Shown: positions 1 through 11,300, counted from the first letter of the stretch. The stretch is DNA of 64,000 nucleotides from Hofstenia miamia (GCA_004352715.1 SCFE01000071.1:1937246-2001245); one strand, 5' to 3'. Numbers and translations are program-made. The notes: generated by a model not told the origin, from the letters alone.

Positions 1-1018
1 CAGTTCTCTGTTGCCTGGATAAGTGCATCATTCGTTGAAAAACTTTTTCTAAATCCAAATTGGTTTGCAGAGAGCCGATTATGTTTTTTAATATGCTCGA
101 ACATTTGACTGAATATTAGTCTTTCAAAAACTTTACTTATTGGGGTCGTGATTGAAATAGGCCTATAATTTAGTGGGCATGTTTCATCATTTTTTTTGAA
201 AAGGGGAGAAACATGTGTTTTTTTTAAGCTGTGTGGGTATTTTTTGTATTTAATGCATTCAAAAAATGTAGTTAAGAGGAAAATATTAATTAAGTGTGCG
301 ATTTCCTTAAGTATCCATGTGGGAATATTTGACGGCCCACTGGATTTGCCGGATTTTAATTTATTTAAGGCTTTGAGCATTTCATAACTAGTCGTAAATC
401 TAAAGGTAAAATCGTGTGCATAAAGCTTTTCATTTTCAATATATTTTACATTATCCCCAGAATAGTTGCCCAAATTTACGAATGATTTGTTTAAAATATT
501 GGAGATGTGATAAGGATCCTTCTGCAATTTGCCATAGTCGTCTGTTATAGCTATGATCTTATTGGTGACCCGTTTATTGCGATTTGTCAGATTATGAATA
601 AAACTCCATTTAGATTTTTGGGATAGCATTCCATTATATTCTTTTTTTATGTACGTATTATAGGCCTTACGATTTGCTATGTTACAGATGTTTCTAGCTC
701 TCTTGTAGCGGTTAAAATTTCCTTCACATTGGTTATTTAAGAAATTTTTATATGCTTGATTTTTCGCGCGAATGAGTGTTTTACAGTCGTCGAATCCACT
801 CCTTTTAGAATTTTTTGAGTTATCTTTTGCTTTAGAGTTATTAGGATTTAATAAAACACGTTGTACAGGGCAATATAAGTTGGCATAATATTCAAGAATT
901 TTTAAAAGCTTACTCATCATTGCATTGGGTTCGGTTGCTGTATAAACACATTGCCAGTTCTGATTTGAAAGTGCTAATTTTAGTTTATTTAGATTATCAT
1001 TATTTTGAATACGGGTTG
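1..1018 (-). mobile_element. Non-LTR retrotransposon (CR1/Jockey-like) RT fragment
   Basis: Read on the minus strand this is the linker between endonuclease and RT followed by the first RT blocks. The linker has a basic region with NRYKRARNICNIANRKAYN near 680-720 and KSKWSFIHNL near 605. The RT blocks include NYRPISITTPISKVFERLI near 120-175 and NQFGFRKSFSTNDALIQA near 10-65. The fragment runs off the left edge of the window, so the catalytic YxDD box is not seen. At least two small indels break the frame: one near 790, by comparison with the sister copy at 4707-5119, and another near the right end. It is a decayed LINE pol piece. The clade is inferred from block similarity only. Confidence 0.85.
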
Positions 1019-1054
1019 TAATCCATATTTTCGATGTGTTTTCACTAGTCTTAG

Positions 1055-1282
1055 GTACACATCAGGATGGGACTGGGTTGTGATTTCGGCGAGTGATTTG
1101 TCTCTTTCTTCGTCAGCAATGAATTTCCTTAGTAATTCATGAATAAGGAGTAGTTCGGACTTATCAAGTTGTAGAAAGGGGGCAACAAGTTCGCTGTGAT
1201 TTGCGGAAGGCGATAGTGAGGAATTCGTAAATGTTTTGAGAAAGGAGCACGCGTGAGCATCGACTGCTCTGTGAGAAATCAT
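1055..1282 (-). mobile_element. Partial duplicate of the SGNH-like ORF at 3099-3688
   Basis: This stretch is nearly identical to 3463-3688 (one visible difference, near 1086) and encodes the same N-terminal piece on the minus strand. That piece starts MISHRAVDAHACSFLKTF and ends ...TTQSHPDV. After HPDV the sequence diverges from the other copy and runs into the LINE fragment at 1-1018. It abuts the N run that starts at 1283. It is either a second truncated transposon copy or a misplaced contig end. Confidence 0.7.
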
Positions 1283-1926
1283 NNNNNNNNNNNNNNNNNN
1301 NNNNNNNNNNNNNNNNNNNNNNNNNNNNNNNNNNNNNNNNNNNNNNNNNNNNNNNNNNNNNNNNNNNNNNNNNNNNNNNNNNNNNNNNNNNNNNNNNNNN
1401 NNNNNNNNNNNNNNNNNNNNNNNNNNNNNNNNNNNNNNNNNNNNNNNNNNNNNNNNNNNNNNNNNNNNNNNNNNNNNNNNNNNNNNNNNNNNNNNNNNNN
1501 NNNNNNNNNNNNNNNNNNNNNNNNNNNNNNNNNNNNNNNNNNNNNNNNNNNNNNNNNNNNNNNNNNNNNNNNNNNNNNNNNNNNNNNNNNNNNNNNNNNN
1601 NNNNNNNNNNNNNNNNNNNNNNNNNNNNNNNNNNNNNNNNNNNNNNNNNNNNNNNNNNNNNNNNNNNNNNNNNNNNNNNNNNNNNNNNNNNNNNNNNNNN
1701 NNNNNNNNNNNNNNNNNNNNNNNNNNNNNNNNNNNNNNNNNNNNNNNNNNNNNNNNNNNNNNNNNNNNNNNNNNNNNNNNNNNNNNNNNNNNNNNNNNNN
1801 NNNNNNNNNNNNNNNNNNNNNNNNNNNNNNNNNNNNNNNNNNNNNNNNNNNNNNNNNNNNNNNNNNNNNNNNNNNNNNNNNNNNNNNNNNNNNNNNNNNN
1901 NNNNNNNNNNNNNNNNNNNNNNNNNN
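1283..1926. other. Assembly gap (N)
   Basis: Run of 644 undetermined bases. Open frames across it are artefacts. Confidence 0.99.
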
Positions 1927-2098
1927 TAGAGCAGTGAGTCACCTATGGTACATGGACGACCTGAAGATGTATGCTAGTTCAAGGAAGACGTTGCAGAAGC
2001 AAATGGAGACATTGGAGAATGCAAGCAGAGATTCTGGGTTGGAATTTGGATTAGGAAAGTGTGCGACAGTGACAATGACCAGAGGCAAGTGCATAGAC
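1927..2098 (+). mobile_element. Isolated RT fragment with YMDD box (R2-like)
   Basis: An island of 172 bases between two gaps is open throughout on the plus strand. It contains HLWYMDDLKMYASS, followed about 30 residues on by GLEFGLGKCATV. The YMDD aspartates are the RT catalytic motif C. The MDDLK(L/M)YA plus EFGLxKC pairing is typical of R2-like non-LTR RTs, so this is a different family from the neighbouring CR1-like pieces. Only about 57 residues are visible and both ends are lost in gaps, so intactness cannot be judged. Confidence 0.75.
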
Positions 2099-3098
2099 NN
2101 NNNNNNNNNNNNNNNNNNNNNNNNNNNNNNNNNNNNNNNNNNNNNNNNNNNNNNNNNNNNNNNNNNNNNNNNNNNNNNNNNNNNNNNNNNNNNNNNNNNN
2201 NNNNNNNNNNNNNNNNNNNNNNNNNNNNNNNNNNNNNNNNNNNNNNNNNNNNNNNNNNNNNNNNNNNNNNNNNNNNNNNNNNNNNNNNNNNNNNNNNNNN
2301 NNNNNNNNNNNNNNNNNNNNNNNNNNNNNNNNNNNNNNNNNNNNNNNNNNNNNNNNNNNNNNNNNNNNNNNNNNNNNNNNNNNNNNNNNNNNNNNNNNNN
2401 NNNNNNNNNNNNNNNNNNNNNNNNNNNNNNNNNNNNNNNNNNNNNNNNNNNNNNNNNNNNNNNNNNNNNNNNNNNNNNNNNNNNNNNNNNNNNNNNNNNN
2501 NNNNNNNNNNNNNNNNNNNNNNNNNNNNNNNNNNNNNNNNNNNNNNNNNNNNNNNNNNNNNNNNNNNNNNNNNNNNNNNNNNNNNNNNNNNNNNNNNNNN
2601 NNNNNNNNNNNNNNNNNNNNNNNNNNNNNNNNNNNNNNNNNNNNNNNNNNNNNNNNNNNNNNNNNNNNNNNNNNNNNNNNNNNNNNNNNNNNNNNNNNNN
2701 NNNNNNNNNNNNNNNNNNNNNNNNNNNNNNNNNNNNNNNNNNNNNNNNNNNNNNNNNNNNNNNNNNNNNNNNNNNNNNNNNNNNNNNNNNNNNNNNNNNN
2801 NNNNNNNNNNNNNNNNNNNNNNNNNNNNNNNNNNNNNNNNNNNNNNNNNNNNNNNNNNNNNNNNNNNNNNNNNNNNNNNNNNNNNNNNNNNNNNNNNNNN
2901 NNNNNNNNNNNNNNNNNNNNNNNNNNNNNNNNNNNNNNNNNNNNNNNNNNNNNNNNNNNNNNNNNNNNNNNNNNNNNNNNNNNNNNNNNNNNNNNNNNNN
3001 NNNNNNNNNNNNNNNNNNNNNNNNNNNNNNNNNNNNNNNNNNNNNNNNNNNNNNNNNNNNNNNNNNNNNNNNNNNNNNNNNNNNNNNNNNNNNNNNNN
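2099..3098. other. Assembly gap (N)
   Basis: Exactly 1000 N, the usual placeholder for a gap of unknown size. Confidence 0.99.
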
Positions 3099-3688
3099 GA
3101 ATTTTTTTGACGAACGTTTCTTTCGGGTACTGCTTAATAACGCGTGTGAGTTCCTCAATTGTAGCCCCTGAGTAAGAATGGACAGTGACTTTATGATTAT
3201 TGATGAGGTGGTTAGCTCTAAGGTTTCTATACATTGACGATCCTAAGATTAAGAAGTCGGTGTGAGGCTTAATAGTTAATGGCTTGAGGTTTCTGGTAAC
3301 ACGATCTAGTTGTGGAGCTTGTGATGTGACGGCGTTATTAACATCAGGATGGGACTGGGTTNGATCCTAAGATTAAGAAGTCGGTGTGAGGCTTAATAGT
3401 TAGTGGCTTGAGGTTTCTGGTAACACGATCTAATTGTGGAGCTTGTGATGTGACGGCGTTATTAACATCAGGATGGGACTGGGTTGTGATGTCGGCGAGT
3501 GATTTGTCTCTTTCTTCGTCAGCAATGAATTTCCTTAGTAATTCATGAATAAGGAGTAGTTCGGACTTATCAAGTTGTAGAAAGGGGGCAACAAGTTCGC
3601 TGTGATTTGCGGAAGGCGATAGTGAGGAATTCGTAAATGTTTTGAGAAAGGAGCACGCGTGAGCATCGACTGCTCTGTGAGAAATCAT
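3099..3688 (-). CDS. Partial ORF with SGNH/GDSL-esterase-like start, probably transposon-borne
   Basis: The minus-strand frame opens at ATG 3686-3688 (MISHRAVDAHACSFLKTF). A polar linker follows, then FLILGSSMYRNL and VTVHSYSGATIEELTRVI before the gap at 3098. The G-S-S after a beta-strand-like FLIL, followed by a VHSxSGAT segment, is the block I/II pattern of SGNH hydrolase-like domains found in ORFs of many invertebrate mobile elements. The catalytic Asp/His blocks would lie in the gap. The reading needs one of the two copies of a 120-bp duplicated stretch to be ignored (3240-3361 and 3363-3482 flank a single N). A host gene is possible, but the partial copy at 1055-1282 and the LINE-rich setting favour a mobile element. 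Confidence 0.55.
3240..3482. repeat. 120-bp direct duplication across a single N
   Basis: 3240-3361 and 3363-3482 are the same sequence with about two substitutions (ttaatgg/ttagtgg and tctagt/tctaat), joined by one N at 3362. This looks like overlapping haplotype contigs placed end to end. Confidence 0.85.
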
Positions 3689-4139
3689 GTAATGGTAAAA
3701 GTGTTATATAATTTTTAATGTTCTGGAACCAGGTCAAAACCAATTGTAGCAGTAAACCAGATAAACTCATCCCGCGCCATGTGCACAACGCGCTGCTTTT
3801 GTTGAATATGTTTGAGCTTGCAATTACAGAAGATTCATGAATGCTAAACAAACGCTGGAGAGCATGAGTATATTAGGTGCTGCTTGCGACCGGCGGGGAG
3901 CATAGTTTATTAGTCAGTCTTAATAGTAACTGGTTACGATTAGGTGGCATATGTGGTCATTAACTATAAGTTCATGTACATAAACTGTATTTCAACAACA
4001 ACAACATATATTTAAGTTCTCATGTACATATACATGTATTAAGTTTACAAACTTATTAAAAACATAAATAATGCAACTTTCTTCATATGAGCTTAGTTAT
4101 ATCAGTAAATGTTTGTTTCTTGGTTAAGTTTATAAATTA
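3689..4139. other. No gene seen
   Basis: AT-rich sequence. It includes a short GC-richer patch near 3765-3800 and CATGTACATA-type runs near 3970-4035. There is no supportable ORF or RNA gene. Confidence 0.6.
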
Positions 4140-4705
4140 CATATAACTTAATAAATATTTTTACTTATTGTTCTTGAGTTGCACATCTTATTCTATAATT
4201 AGTCAAATAATTGATATTTTGTTGTGTAATCATGTTTTTCAACTTCTTCTTAAATATTGTAAAATTTTTTTCACTTCTTGTACTGTAATCCAGTTTGTTC
4301 CATAGTGATATTGAATAATTTAGGAATCCTTTCTTCATTACTTTTCTATTATACTTAGTTTTACCAAATGTAATTGTTCTTTGATTTAAATTAGAAATGT
4401 TCGATTTTCTTTTCCAAAATATCGATAAACATCTAATATTTTGAAGAGCTTCTAATGATCTTAGATGATATTTACACATTATTTCTTTTTTATTTTTGTT
4501 GCTAATTATGTTTATTCCCCATTTAAATACTTTCTCTAATTTCGATTTTACCTTTTTATTTAATTTCGTTAATAAAAAAGATGAGTAAAAGAAATGGGAT
4601 AAAACAAGTGATCGAAAGAGTATTACCTTCTATTCTATTATATGATGTTTGCAAAATTCAATTTATTATCAATTACTACTCCCAAATATTTCATTTTTGG
4701 TGATT
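4140..4705 (-). mobile_element. LINE pol C-terminal end
   Basis: On the minus strand the segment reads KMKYLGVVIDNKLNF near 4650-4690, the thumb-side KYLGxxID motif of non-LTR RTs. After a frame break near 4640 it continues to 4165 with VMKKGFLNYSISLWNKLDYS and FTIFKKKLKNM, the typical C-terminal tail of CR1/Jockey-like ORF2. The last stop is at 4165, so about 4140-4165 is 3' untranslated sequence. The single N at 4706 joins this to an N-terminal piece of a LINE, so the order is not natural. Confidence 0.8.
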
Positions 4706-4706
4706 N

Positions 4707-5119
4707 CGTTTATTGCGATTTGTCAGATTATGAATAAAACTCCATTTAGATTTTTGGGATAGCATTCCATTATATTCTCTTTTTATGTACGTATTATAGG
4801 CCTTACGATTTGCTATGTTACAGATGTTTCTAGCTATCTTGTAGCGGTTAAAATTTACTTCACATTGGTTTTTTAAGAAATTTTTATATGCTTGATTTTT
4901 CGCGCGAATGAGTGTTTTACAGTCGTCGGTAATCCACTCCTTAGAATTTTTTGAGTTATCTTTTGCTTTAGAGTTATTAGGATTTAATAAAACACGTTGT
5001 TCAGGGCAATATAAGTTGACATAATATTCAAGAATTTTTAAAAGCTTACTCATCATTGCATTGGGTTCGGTTGCTGTATAAACACATTGCCAGTTCTGAT
5101 TTGAAAGTGCTAATTTTAG
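4707..5119 (-). mobile_element. LINE endonuclease-RT linker, sister copy of 571-985
   Basis: Nearly identical to 571-985. It encodes WITDDCKTLIRAKNQAYKNF and NRKAYNTYIKREYNGMLSQ on the minus strand without the frame break of the first copy. It ends at the gap at 5120. Confidence 0.85.
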
Positions 5120-5722
5120 NNNNNNNNNNNNNNNNNNNNNNNNNNNNNNNNNNNNNNNNNNNNNNNNNNNNNNNNNNNNNNNNNNNNNNNNNNNNNNNNN
5201 NNNNNNNNNNNNNNNNNNNNNNNNNNNNNNNNNNNNNNNNNNNNNNNNNNNNNNNNNNNNNNNNNNNNNNNNNNNNNNNNNNNNNNNNNNNNNNNNNNNN
5301 NNNNNNNNNNNNNNNNNNNNNNNNNNNNNNNNNNNNNNNNNNNNNNNNNNNNNNNNNNNNNNNNNNNNNNNNNNNNNNNNNNNNNNNNNNNNNNNNNNNN
5401 NNNNNNNNNNNNNNNNNNNNNNNNNNNNNNNNNNNNNNNNNNNNNNNNNNNNNNNNNNNNNNNNNNNNNNNNNNNNNNNNNNNNNNNNNNNNNNNNNNNN
5501 NNNNNNNNNNNNNNNNNNNNNNNNNNNNNNNNNNNNNNNNNNNNNNNNNNNNNNNNNNNNNNNNNNNNNNNNNNNNNNNNNNNNNNNNNNNNNNNNNNNN
5601 NNNNNNNNNNNNNNNNNNNNNNNNNNNNNNNNNNNNNNNNNNNNNNNNNNNNNNNNNNNNNNNNNNNNNNNNNNNNNNNNNNNNNNNNNNNNNNNNNNNN
5701 NNNNNNNNNNNNNNNNNNNNNN
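5120..5722. other. Assembly gap (N)
   Basis: Run of 603 undetermined bases inside LINE sequence. Confidence 0.99.
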
Positions 5723-6410
5723 AATTCATTTTGTTCCACATATAGGTTAATTTGGTTGAATAATAATTTTTCAAATATTTTATTAATTATTGTTAATACT
5801 GAAATTGGTCGGTAATTTTCTGCAAGATCTTTTCTTCCCTTTTTATATATTGGTGTAACTTTAGCAATTTTTAAGTAATCAGGGTAAGTTGATTCTGCCA
5901 AGCATTGATTAAATAAGTCACAAAAAGGTCTCAATAAAATACACAAGGCACCTTTCAATAACCAAGGAGGAAATTCACAATGACCTTTCGCTTTGTTCCA
6001 ATTAATTTTCTTTGTTTCTTTGTAAAATTCTACTAATGTAATAAATCTTAGTTTATAGGGATCATTATGTTTTCTAATATTGCGATGCTTATGATAGAAA
6101 TGTTTAAACTTTGTATTTAGGTTTTCATTCATTCCTAGTTTCACAAATCTTTCATTTAAAATATTACTAATTTCTTTGTCATTTGTAATATATTCACCAT
6201 TATCATTTATTATATAAGGAATTTCATTTTCTTCTTTAAAATTTAAAAAATTCGAAATAAATGACCACTTTTGTTTAATAGATTTTTTTTCATTAAAAGA
6301 TTTTTGTAAAAAGCTTGTATATCAAGATTACATTTTGTTGAGGCATTATTTCTTAATGTTTTATAATGATCATAATTGGCTTTCGATCTGTTTTGACAAA
6401 AAATTGCAAA
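5723..6410 (-). mobile_element. LINE RT fragment, second CR1/Jockey-like subfamily
   Basis: On the minus strand the linker (NRSKANYDHYKTLRNNAS near 6350-6400) breaks frame near 6290. It resumes with KWSFISNFLNF and runs into RT blocks: FPPWLLKGALCILLRPF, AKVTPIYKKGRKDLAENYRP and ISVLTIINKIFEKLLFNQI, ending at NLYVEQNE beside the gap. The layout matches the element at 1-1018, but the sequence is clearly divergent and more AT-rich. No catalytic Asp box is present. It is a truncated relic. Confidence 0.85.
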
Positions 6411-7389
6411 CCTTTAAGAACAACGTTACTGAATATGGTGAGGATTGTTATTTTTTAAATTTTATTATAATTTAATGTATTTTAAAGGGGGTGTCACACG
6501 GTTAATCTTTTGGTTATTGGGAAGGGTCCGTGACCGTGTCGTAGCCCGTACCCATGAAAATAAGCCCGTCCGTTTAGCCAGCCTAGTATCCTAAGCAGAG
6601 TTGGAACCGGTCGGGATTTTTGCTGACCCGACCGAACCGGCTAAGACGTTTCTCAACCAGTTTATTTTTCCTGAATTTTGACCGGTTCCTAGAATTTGCT
6701 ATTTGAGACTCGATTGGGATGCTTTCTCACAATTAAGTGAAAAAAATACAGAAGGTTGATGGTTACGAAAGCTATATTCTCAAATTTGACTGTTTTCCAA
6801 ATTTACAAAGTATGCAGCTCATCAGTATAGAGTAAAAGTTTTGGTTTTTTAAGACGACAACTGCGTCAGCTGAATCTCCTTTAAAACAGTTTCATTAGCA
6901 AATTGTGCTGCCATAGAAAATTTGAGCTCAGATCAGACTCATCTTCTGATGCTAGTATCAAATACTTTATGGGAAATTTAGCTGAGATGCTGAAACTGGA
7001 TTTAATTAGATTTACAGAGCATAAAAGACTGTTCGGGTACGTATCTATATTACACTAAATTCAATGTAGAGCAATGTGATATGCATTGTACAGTATTATA
7101 CATTTTGGTAAAAAAAATATTACTTGAATCAAGAAATCCCTAACAGGCTGGTAGGACTAGTTTATAGTCAATGTCGGTTGGCTGCCAATAAATTAACAAT
7201 TTCAGCCTGTATTTGGCGGTAGCGGTCAAATTTCCACCCCTTAAGGCCCTGCATATACATGTAATTAAATTGCACATTCCAATGTATCACCGATACCAAT
7301 CCAATATATAAATTTAATTCAGTTTCACGGTGTGCCATGATTTCTCACTTTCCAGAACTTCTACCACGGATCAACTTTTGCTATGGTAA
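6411..7389. other. No gene; two probable DNA-transposon termini
   Basis: The stretch holds no coding sequence I can support. At 6485-6520, GGGGGTGTCACACGGTTAAT resembles the ends of the palindromic element at 16106-16186. At 6596, CAGAGTTGGAACCGGTCGGG is followed by GACCCGACCGAACCGG. The same GACCCGACC wording recurs at 17845-17937, which ends ...GAGAACTCTG. These look like termini of hAT-type elements, but no partner ends were matched here. Confidence 0.4.
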
Positions 7390-9822
7390 TTCATCTTGAC
7401 TCTCCTTGGCTTTTCCATTCGTCCTCATTTTCTTGTTTGTGGTGACTTCAATCTTCCTAATGTCTGCTGGAATGCGTTCGACTCTACTGACACTTATGAG
7501 TCTGCAGTTTTAGAAGTTTTTGCCTGCTATTCTCTTGAACAACTTGTATTTTCTCCTACTTCCAGCTCCTCTCTGCTTGATTTGGTTCTGTGCTCTCACC
7601 CCGATTACATATTTGACATATCTGTAATCCCTGTTCCTGCTAAGCTGTCAGATCACTCATTCGTCAGCTTCAATCTGTTTGTCAACTCTACTTCTCCATC
7701 TGCTAATCCGGCTGTTCCACAATATGCTCGATTTAACAGTGACTTTCTGTCACTTAATGCTGCTCTCTCATCTTCGCTGCCCGTTTTTAGTGATTCCTTC
7801 TCAGTTGACGATTGGTTCACTTTCTTTCATCAAGTTATTTCTTCTTATGTTCCTCGTCGGCGGAAAAAGCGTGCTTCTCTTCCTTTCTATTTTTCGTCCC
7901 TTACTGTGCACTCCTTGAATAAATTGGAGTCTTACAAACGCCATTCTGGTACTACTGCTACTCCGAAGCTTGCTTCTCTCACAGAAGATGTTCTCAATTT
8001 TATGGAACTTGACAAAGTCTCTTTTCTGTCCAGCTTCTCGTCCGGTTCTCTTCAAGACTCTTATTCCTTCCTGCGTTCTCTTCATTCCAAGCCCGAGCTC
8101 CCCAATTTGAGATGGAACCTTCGTTCTGCTCACTCTGACCTGGAGAAGGCTGATCTGTTCAACGCGTATTTTGCCTCTAACTTCTCTGTACCTATCTCCA
8201 TGTGCCCTGGTCCGCCTGCTGCCTCCCCGCTAATCCGACTTTGTGATATGGTCTTCAGCGCCCATGATATCTCTCTCATGCTTAAATCTTGCAAGTTGTC
8301 TGGTCCTTGTTATCCTGACGGTGTTCCTTCCTTTGTAATTCATGAAACCTCCTCCACGCTTTCTATCCATTTAAAGCATCTTTACTCCTTCATTTGCTCC
8401 ACTAAGCGCTATCCCGCCTGTTGGAAGACATCTTGGATTTCTCCGCTGTTAAAATCTAATCAGCTTCCCTCCTCGCAGGTCACGTCCTACCGCCCAATAG
8501 CTATTCTATCTCGACTGTCTATCATCTTTGAACGCCTTGTTTTTCGTTATGTATTCCCAAAAATTCGTCACCTCATCTCTTCCTCTCAGCATGGCAACCT
8601 TCCTGGTCGCTCTACGATTACTAACCTGCTCACTCTGATCGAAAACTGCTACTTTCACTCTGATAGTAATGATCCTGGTTGTATTATCTTTCTTGACATC
8701 TCAAAAGCGTTTGATCGCCTTCCTCATTCCATTCTGCTTGACAAGTTACGTTTATTTGGTTTTGATGTGGATTTCATCGAACTGTTCCAGTCCTACCTGA
8801 CTAATCGCCACCAGTGTGTCAAAATCAACTCGTCTATCTCTTCTCCTGTCCCCGTTACTAGTGGTGCCCCTCAAGGCTCAGTGTTTGCTGTTCTTTTCTT
8901 CCTCGTTGCCATTAACGACCTCCCTCATTCTGTTCTCAACTCGTCTTGCCTGTTGTATGTCGATGACACTGCGATTTTTGATTTTGGTTGGTCTTTTGCG
9001 TCGAACATTTTTTCTGATCTTGAGCACTTGTCTACTTGGTCCTCTGTCAACCATCTCGATTTTAGCACTACCAAGACATGTGGTATTTCCTTTTCTGTGG
9101 CTCCCCCTTCTGATTTGCCTCTACCTGTGAACTTTGCGCCTCATCACACTCATCTTGGAGTTCAACTTGCTGCAAACTTAAATTGGACTGGACATGTGTC
9201 TTTGCGTCTCCGCAAAGCTAATTCCTCGCTATTTGCCCTTTTCCGTAATGTTCCTTTTAATACCTCGTCCGCTGTGAAACTCTCTTTGTTCAAGTCCATT
9301 CCTCGCGCCATTCTTCTCTACGCATCTCCTTGTTAGTGGCCTTCTCGTGCTTTGTTCCACTCTATGGAACGTTTGCAGAAACGTGCTTTCAAATGGATTT
9401 CCTCTTTGGACTATAAAGCCGCTCTGCTGAAATTCTCCACTCTCCCGCTGTCACTCTACTTCCATGCCTGTGATCTCCTTCTGTTCAATCGACTACTGAC
9501 TCGCAAATTGGATCTTGATCCTTTTGATTTCATTAAGTTCTCCAATTCCTGCTGCACTCGCTCTGATGATGTTGTCACCTTCTCCATTCGTCGTACAAAG
9601 AAACATCGCACCCTTCACTCGTTTTTCAATCGTGCTTGTACTGCTGCTAATTACATCTTGACTCGCAACCCTCCAACAGCGATTGATTTCTTTTCCCCAC
9701 CACCGAGCTTCAAGAAATCTTTGATGGCTTTCCTCTTTGCTGAGCCCTTCTCCGACTTCGCCTACTCTTCCATTTGCTCCTATTTCATCTCCTGTGACTG
9801 TCCTCGCTGCCGTAAATCTTGA
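7390..9822 (+). pseudogene. LINE ORF2 endonuclease-RT with one in-frame TAG
   Basis: The frame is open from just after a TAA at 7387 to 9333, meets TAG at 9334-9336, and continues in the same frame to 9822 (about 809 codons). Endonuclease motifs FLVCGDFNLPNVCW (about residue 12) and LSDHSFVSF (about residue 85) belong to the EEP (APE-like) fold. RT motifs are SYRPIAILSRLSIIFERL, IIFLDISKAFDRLPH (motif A aspartate), TSGAPQGSV and LLYVDDTAIF (motif C YVDD). The C-terminal part after the stop keeps MERLQKRAFKWISS and a Cys/His-poor tail ending CPRCRKS. The endonuclease N-terminus is missing. All RT catalytic residues are present, and the only clear lesion is the single stop. Confidence 0.9.
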
Positions 9823-9901
9823 CTTGTTTTTATTTTCTTGTTGTGTATGCCTTCAGCGGCTAAATAAAGTCATTGATTATTATTATTATTTATTATTATT
9901 A
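7390..9901 (+). mobile_element. CR1/L2-like LINE, 5'-truncated, with natural 3' end
   Basis: A 5'-truncated element keeps the C-terminal part of the endonuclease, the complete RT and the C-terminal domain. After the last stop (about 9820) come a polyadenylation signal AATAAA at 9863-9868 and an (ATT)n tail at about 9878-9901, typical of CR1/L2 3' ends. Base use is more GC-rich and pyrimidine-rich on the sense strand than the surroundings, consistent with a younger insertion. No target duplication was recognised. Confidence 0.85.
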
Positions 9902-9920
9902 AAAATGTCATCATATAAGA

Positions 9921-11300
9921 TTCTGGTACACAACAGGGAGATCCATTATCTCCGTTACTTTTTGTGTTGACAATTCATCCTTTAATTAAAGAAATTGCAG
10001 AAAATTTTCCAGATCTTTCAACAGTAGTATTTTACCTAGATGATGGTTCTATTGTTGGCCCTGGGGACATACTTGCATCAGCATTTCATATATAAGTTGA
10101 TATGAACTAAATTTGCTAAAATTGGCCTAACAGTGAGCATCAATAAATGAGAGATATATTCGAGATAAATAAATGTATTGACATGTCATATATTCCTGAT
10201 TCAATAAACCGTAAAGCTGAGGGCTTGGTGATTCTTGGAGCACCGCTATCGTTAAACTCTTCTTTACATGAAGAATTTTTTCTCAGCCGTGTACTAGCAA
10301 AGCAATCAATTTACATAGTTTGGTTTGTGAATTAAATGATCCACAGCTGGAACTCTATTTACTTCGATGTTCTACTGGTTTGCCAAAATTATTTACTCCC
10401 TAAAAACATGCAATCCTAATAGTATTGACAAATGTCTATCAAAAAAATTCGGTACATGCTTGCTTTGAGAACATTGGCAAATCTGTAATTTCTCAATCTC
10501 AAAGACTTCAGGCTTTAATTGCCTATTCATCTTGGTGGTCTTGGTATTTGAAGTGCCTCTTCATATGCCTCAGTTGCCTTTCTTGGTTCTCATATAGATT
10601 GTAGGAATCAAACATGCTTAATTGCAAAATGTGAGGAGATATCAAATGATATTGCCGCGCAATGTGCTTTGCAGCTCGCCCATTCAAATATACTTTCATC
10701 AAGAGATATTCCATATGATTTATCATTTAAATCACAAAAGCGAAGCACAGAAAAGTATGATAAGCAGTTATGGAACAGAATACAGGTTGCTTAGTTGCTC
10801 TTTACCACATAGTGGTGATTGGCTTTCAGCCAAGTGCGCTTGGCTTAAAATTTGCACCTGCGGAATTCCAGGTTGCATTAGCATATCGACTTGGTATTTC
10901 AACGACCGGTAAAAAATGCAATGTCCAAAGTGTAATGGTATACTGGATATACATGGAGATTATGCGTTAGGATGTGCTGGAGATATGGAGAGAATTGCTC
11001 TGCATAATATTATTCGTGATATAATATATAATTGTGCAGTGAAAGCTGCATTGTCATTGGTTTTAGAATATAGTAACATTGCATTTTCTAATAGGACTTG
11101 ATCCTATTTTGCCATTTTTACCAACTTGATCCAATGGTCATCCAGCTACTCTAGACATAACTGTTATTGGTTCCTTGCAATCATCAACAGTAATACATGC
11201 TGGAACTACTGCTGGTTATGCATTAGAAGTAGCTGAAAACAGAAAATTTGTTAAGCACGGGCAAACTTATCAAGAAGCAGGTATCACATTTGTTCCTATG
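9921..11300 (+). pseudogene. Decayed RT pseudogene with zinc-knuckle/nuclease-like C-terminus
   Basis: Pieces in changing frames line up with one protein. GTQQGDPLSPLLFVL (9925-9970) and VVFYLDDGSIVGPGD (10027-10070) are RT motifs B and C. GLVILGAPLS lies near 10222, ELYLLRCSTGLPKLF near 10350 and HLGGLGI near 10530. At about 10910-11000 the Cys/His-rich CPKCNGILDIHGDYALGC is followed by an ERIALHNIIRD helix. At about 11150-11300 LDITVIGSLQ and a helix ending GITFVPM close the piece. CPxC...C followed by xRHN and xDVTV resembles the restriction-like endonuclease end of R2-type elements, which is an inference. At least six stops or frameshifts are present. The C-terminus is displaced to 12567-12764 on the minus strand. 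Confidence 0.7.

Noticed and set aside
1927-2098. YMDD box as a retroviral polymerase
   Set aside because: Flanking MDDLKMYA and EFGLGKC are non-LTR (R2-like) wording; no LTR, protease or integrase seen.
989-3234. Long open frames of 300-640 codons
   Set aside because: They are open only because they cross N runs; the same holds for 5046-6144 in part and 47983-49066.
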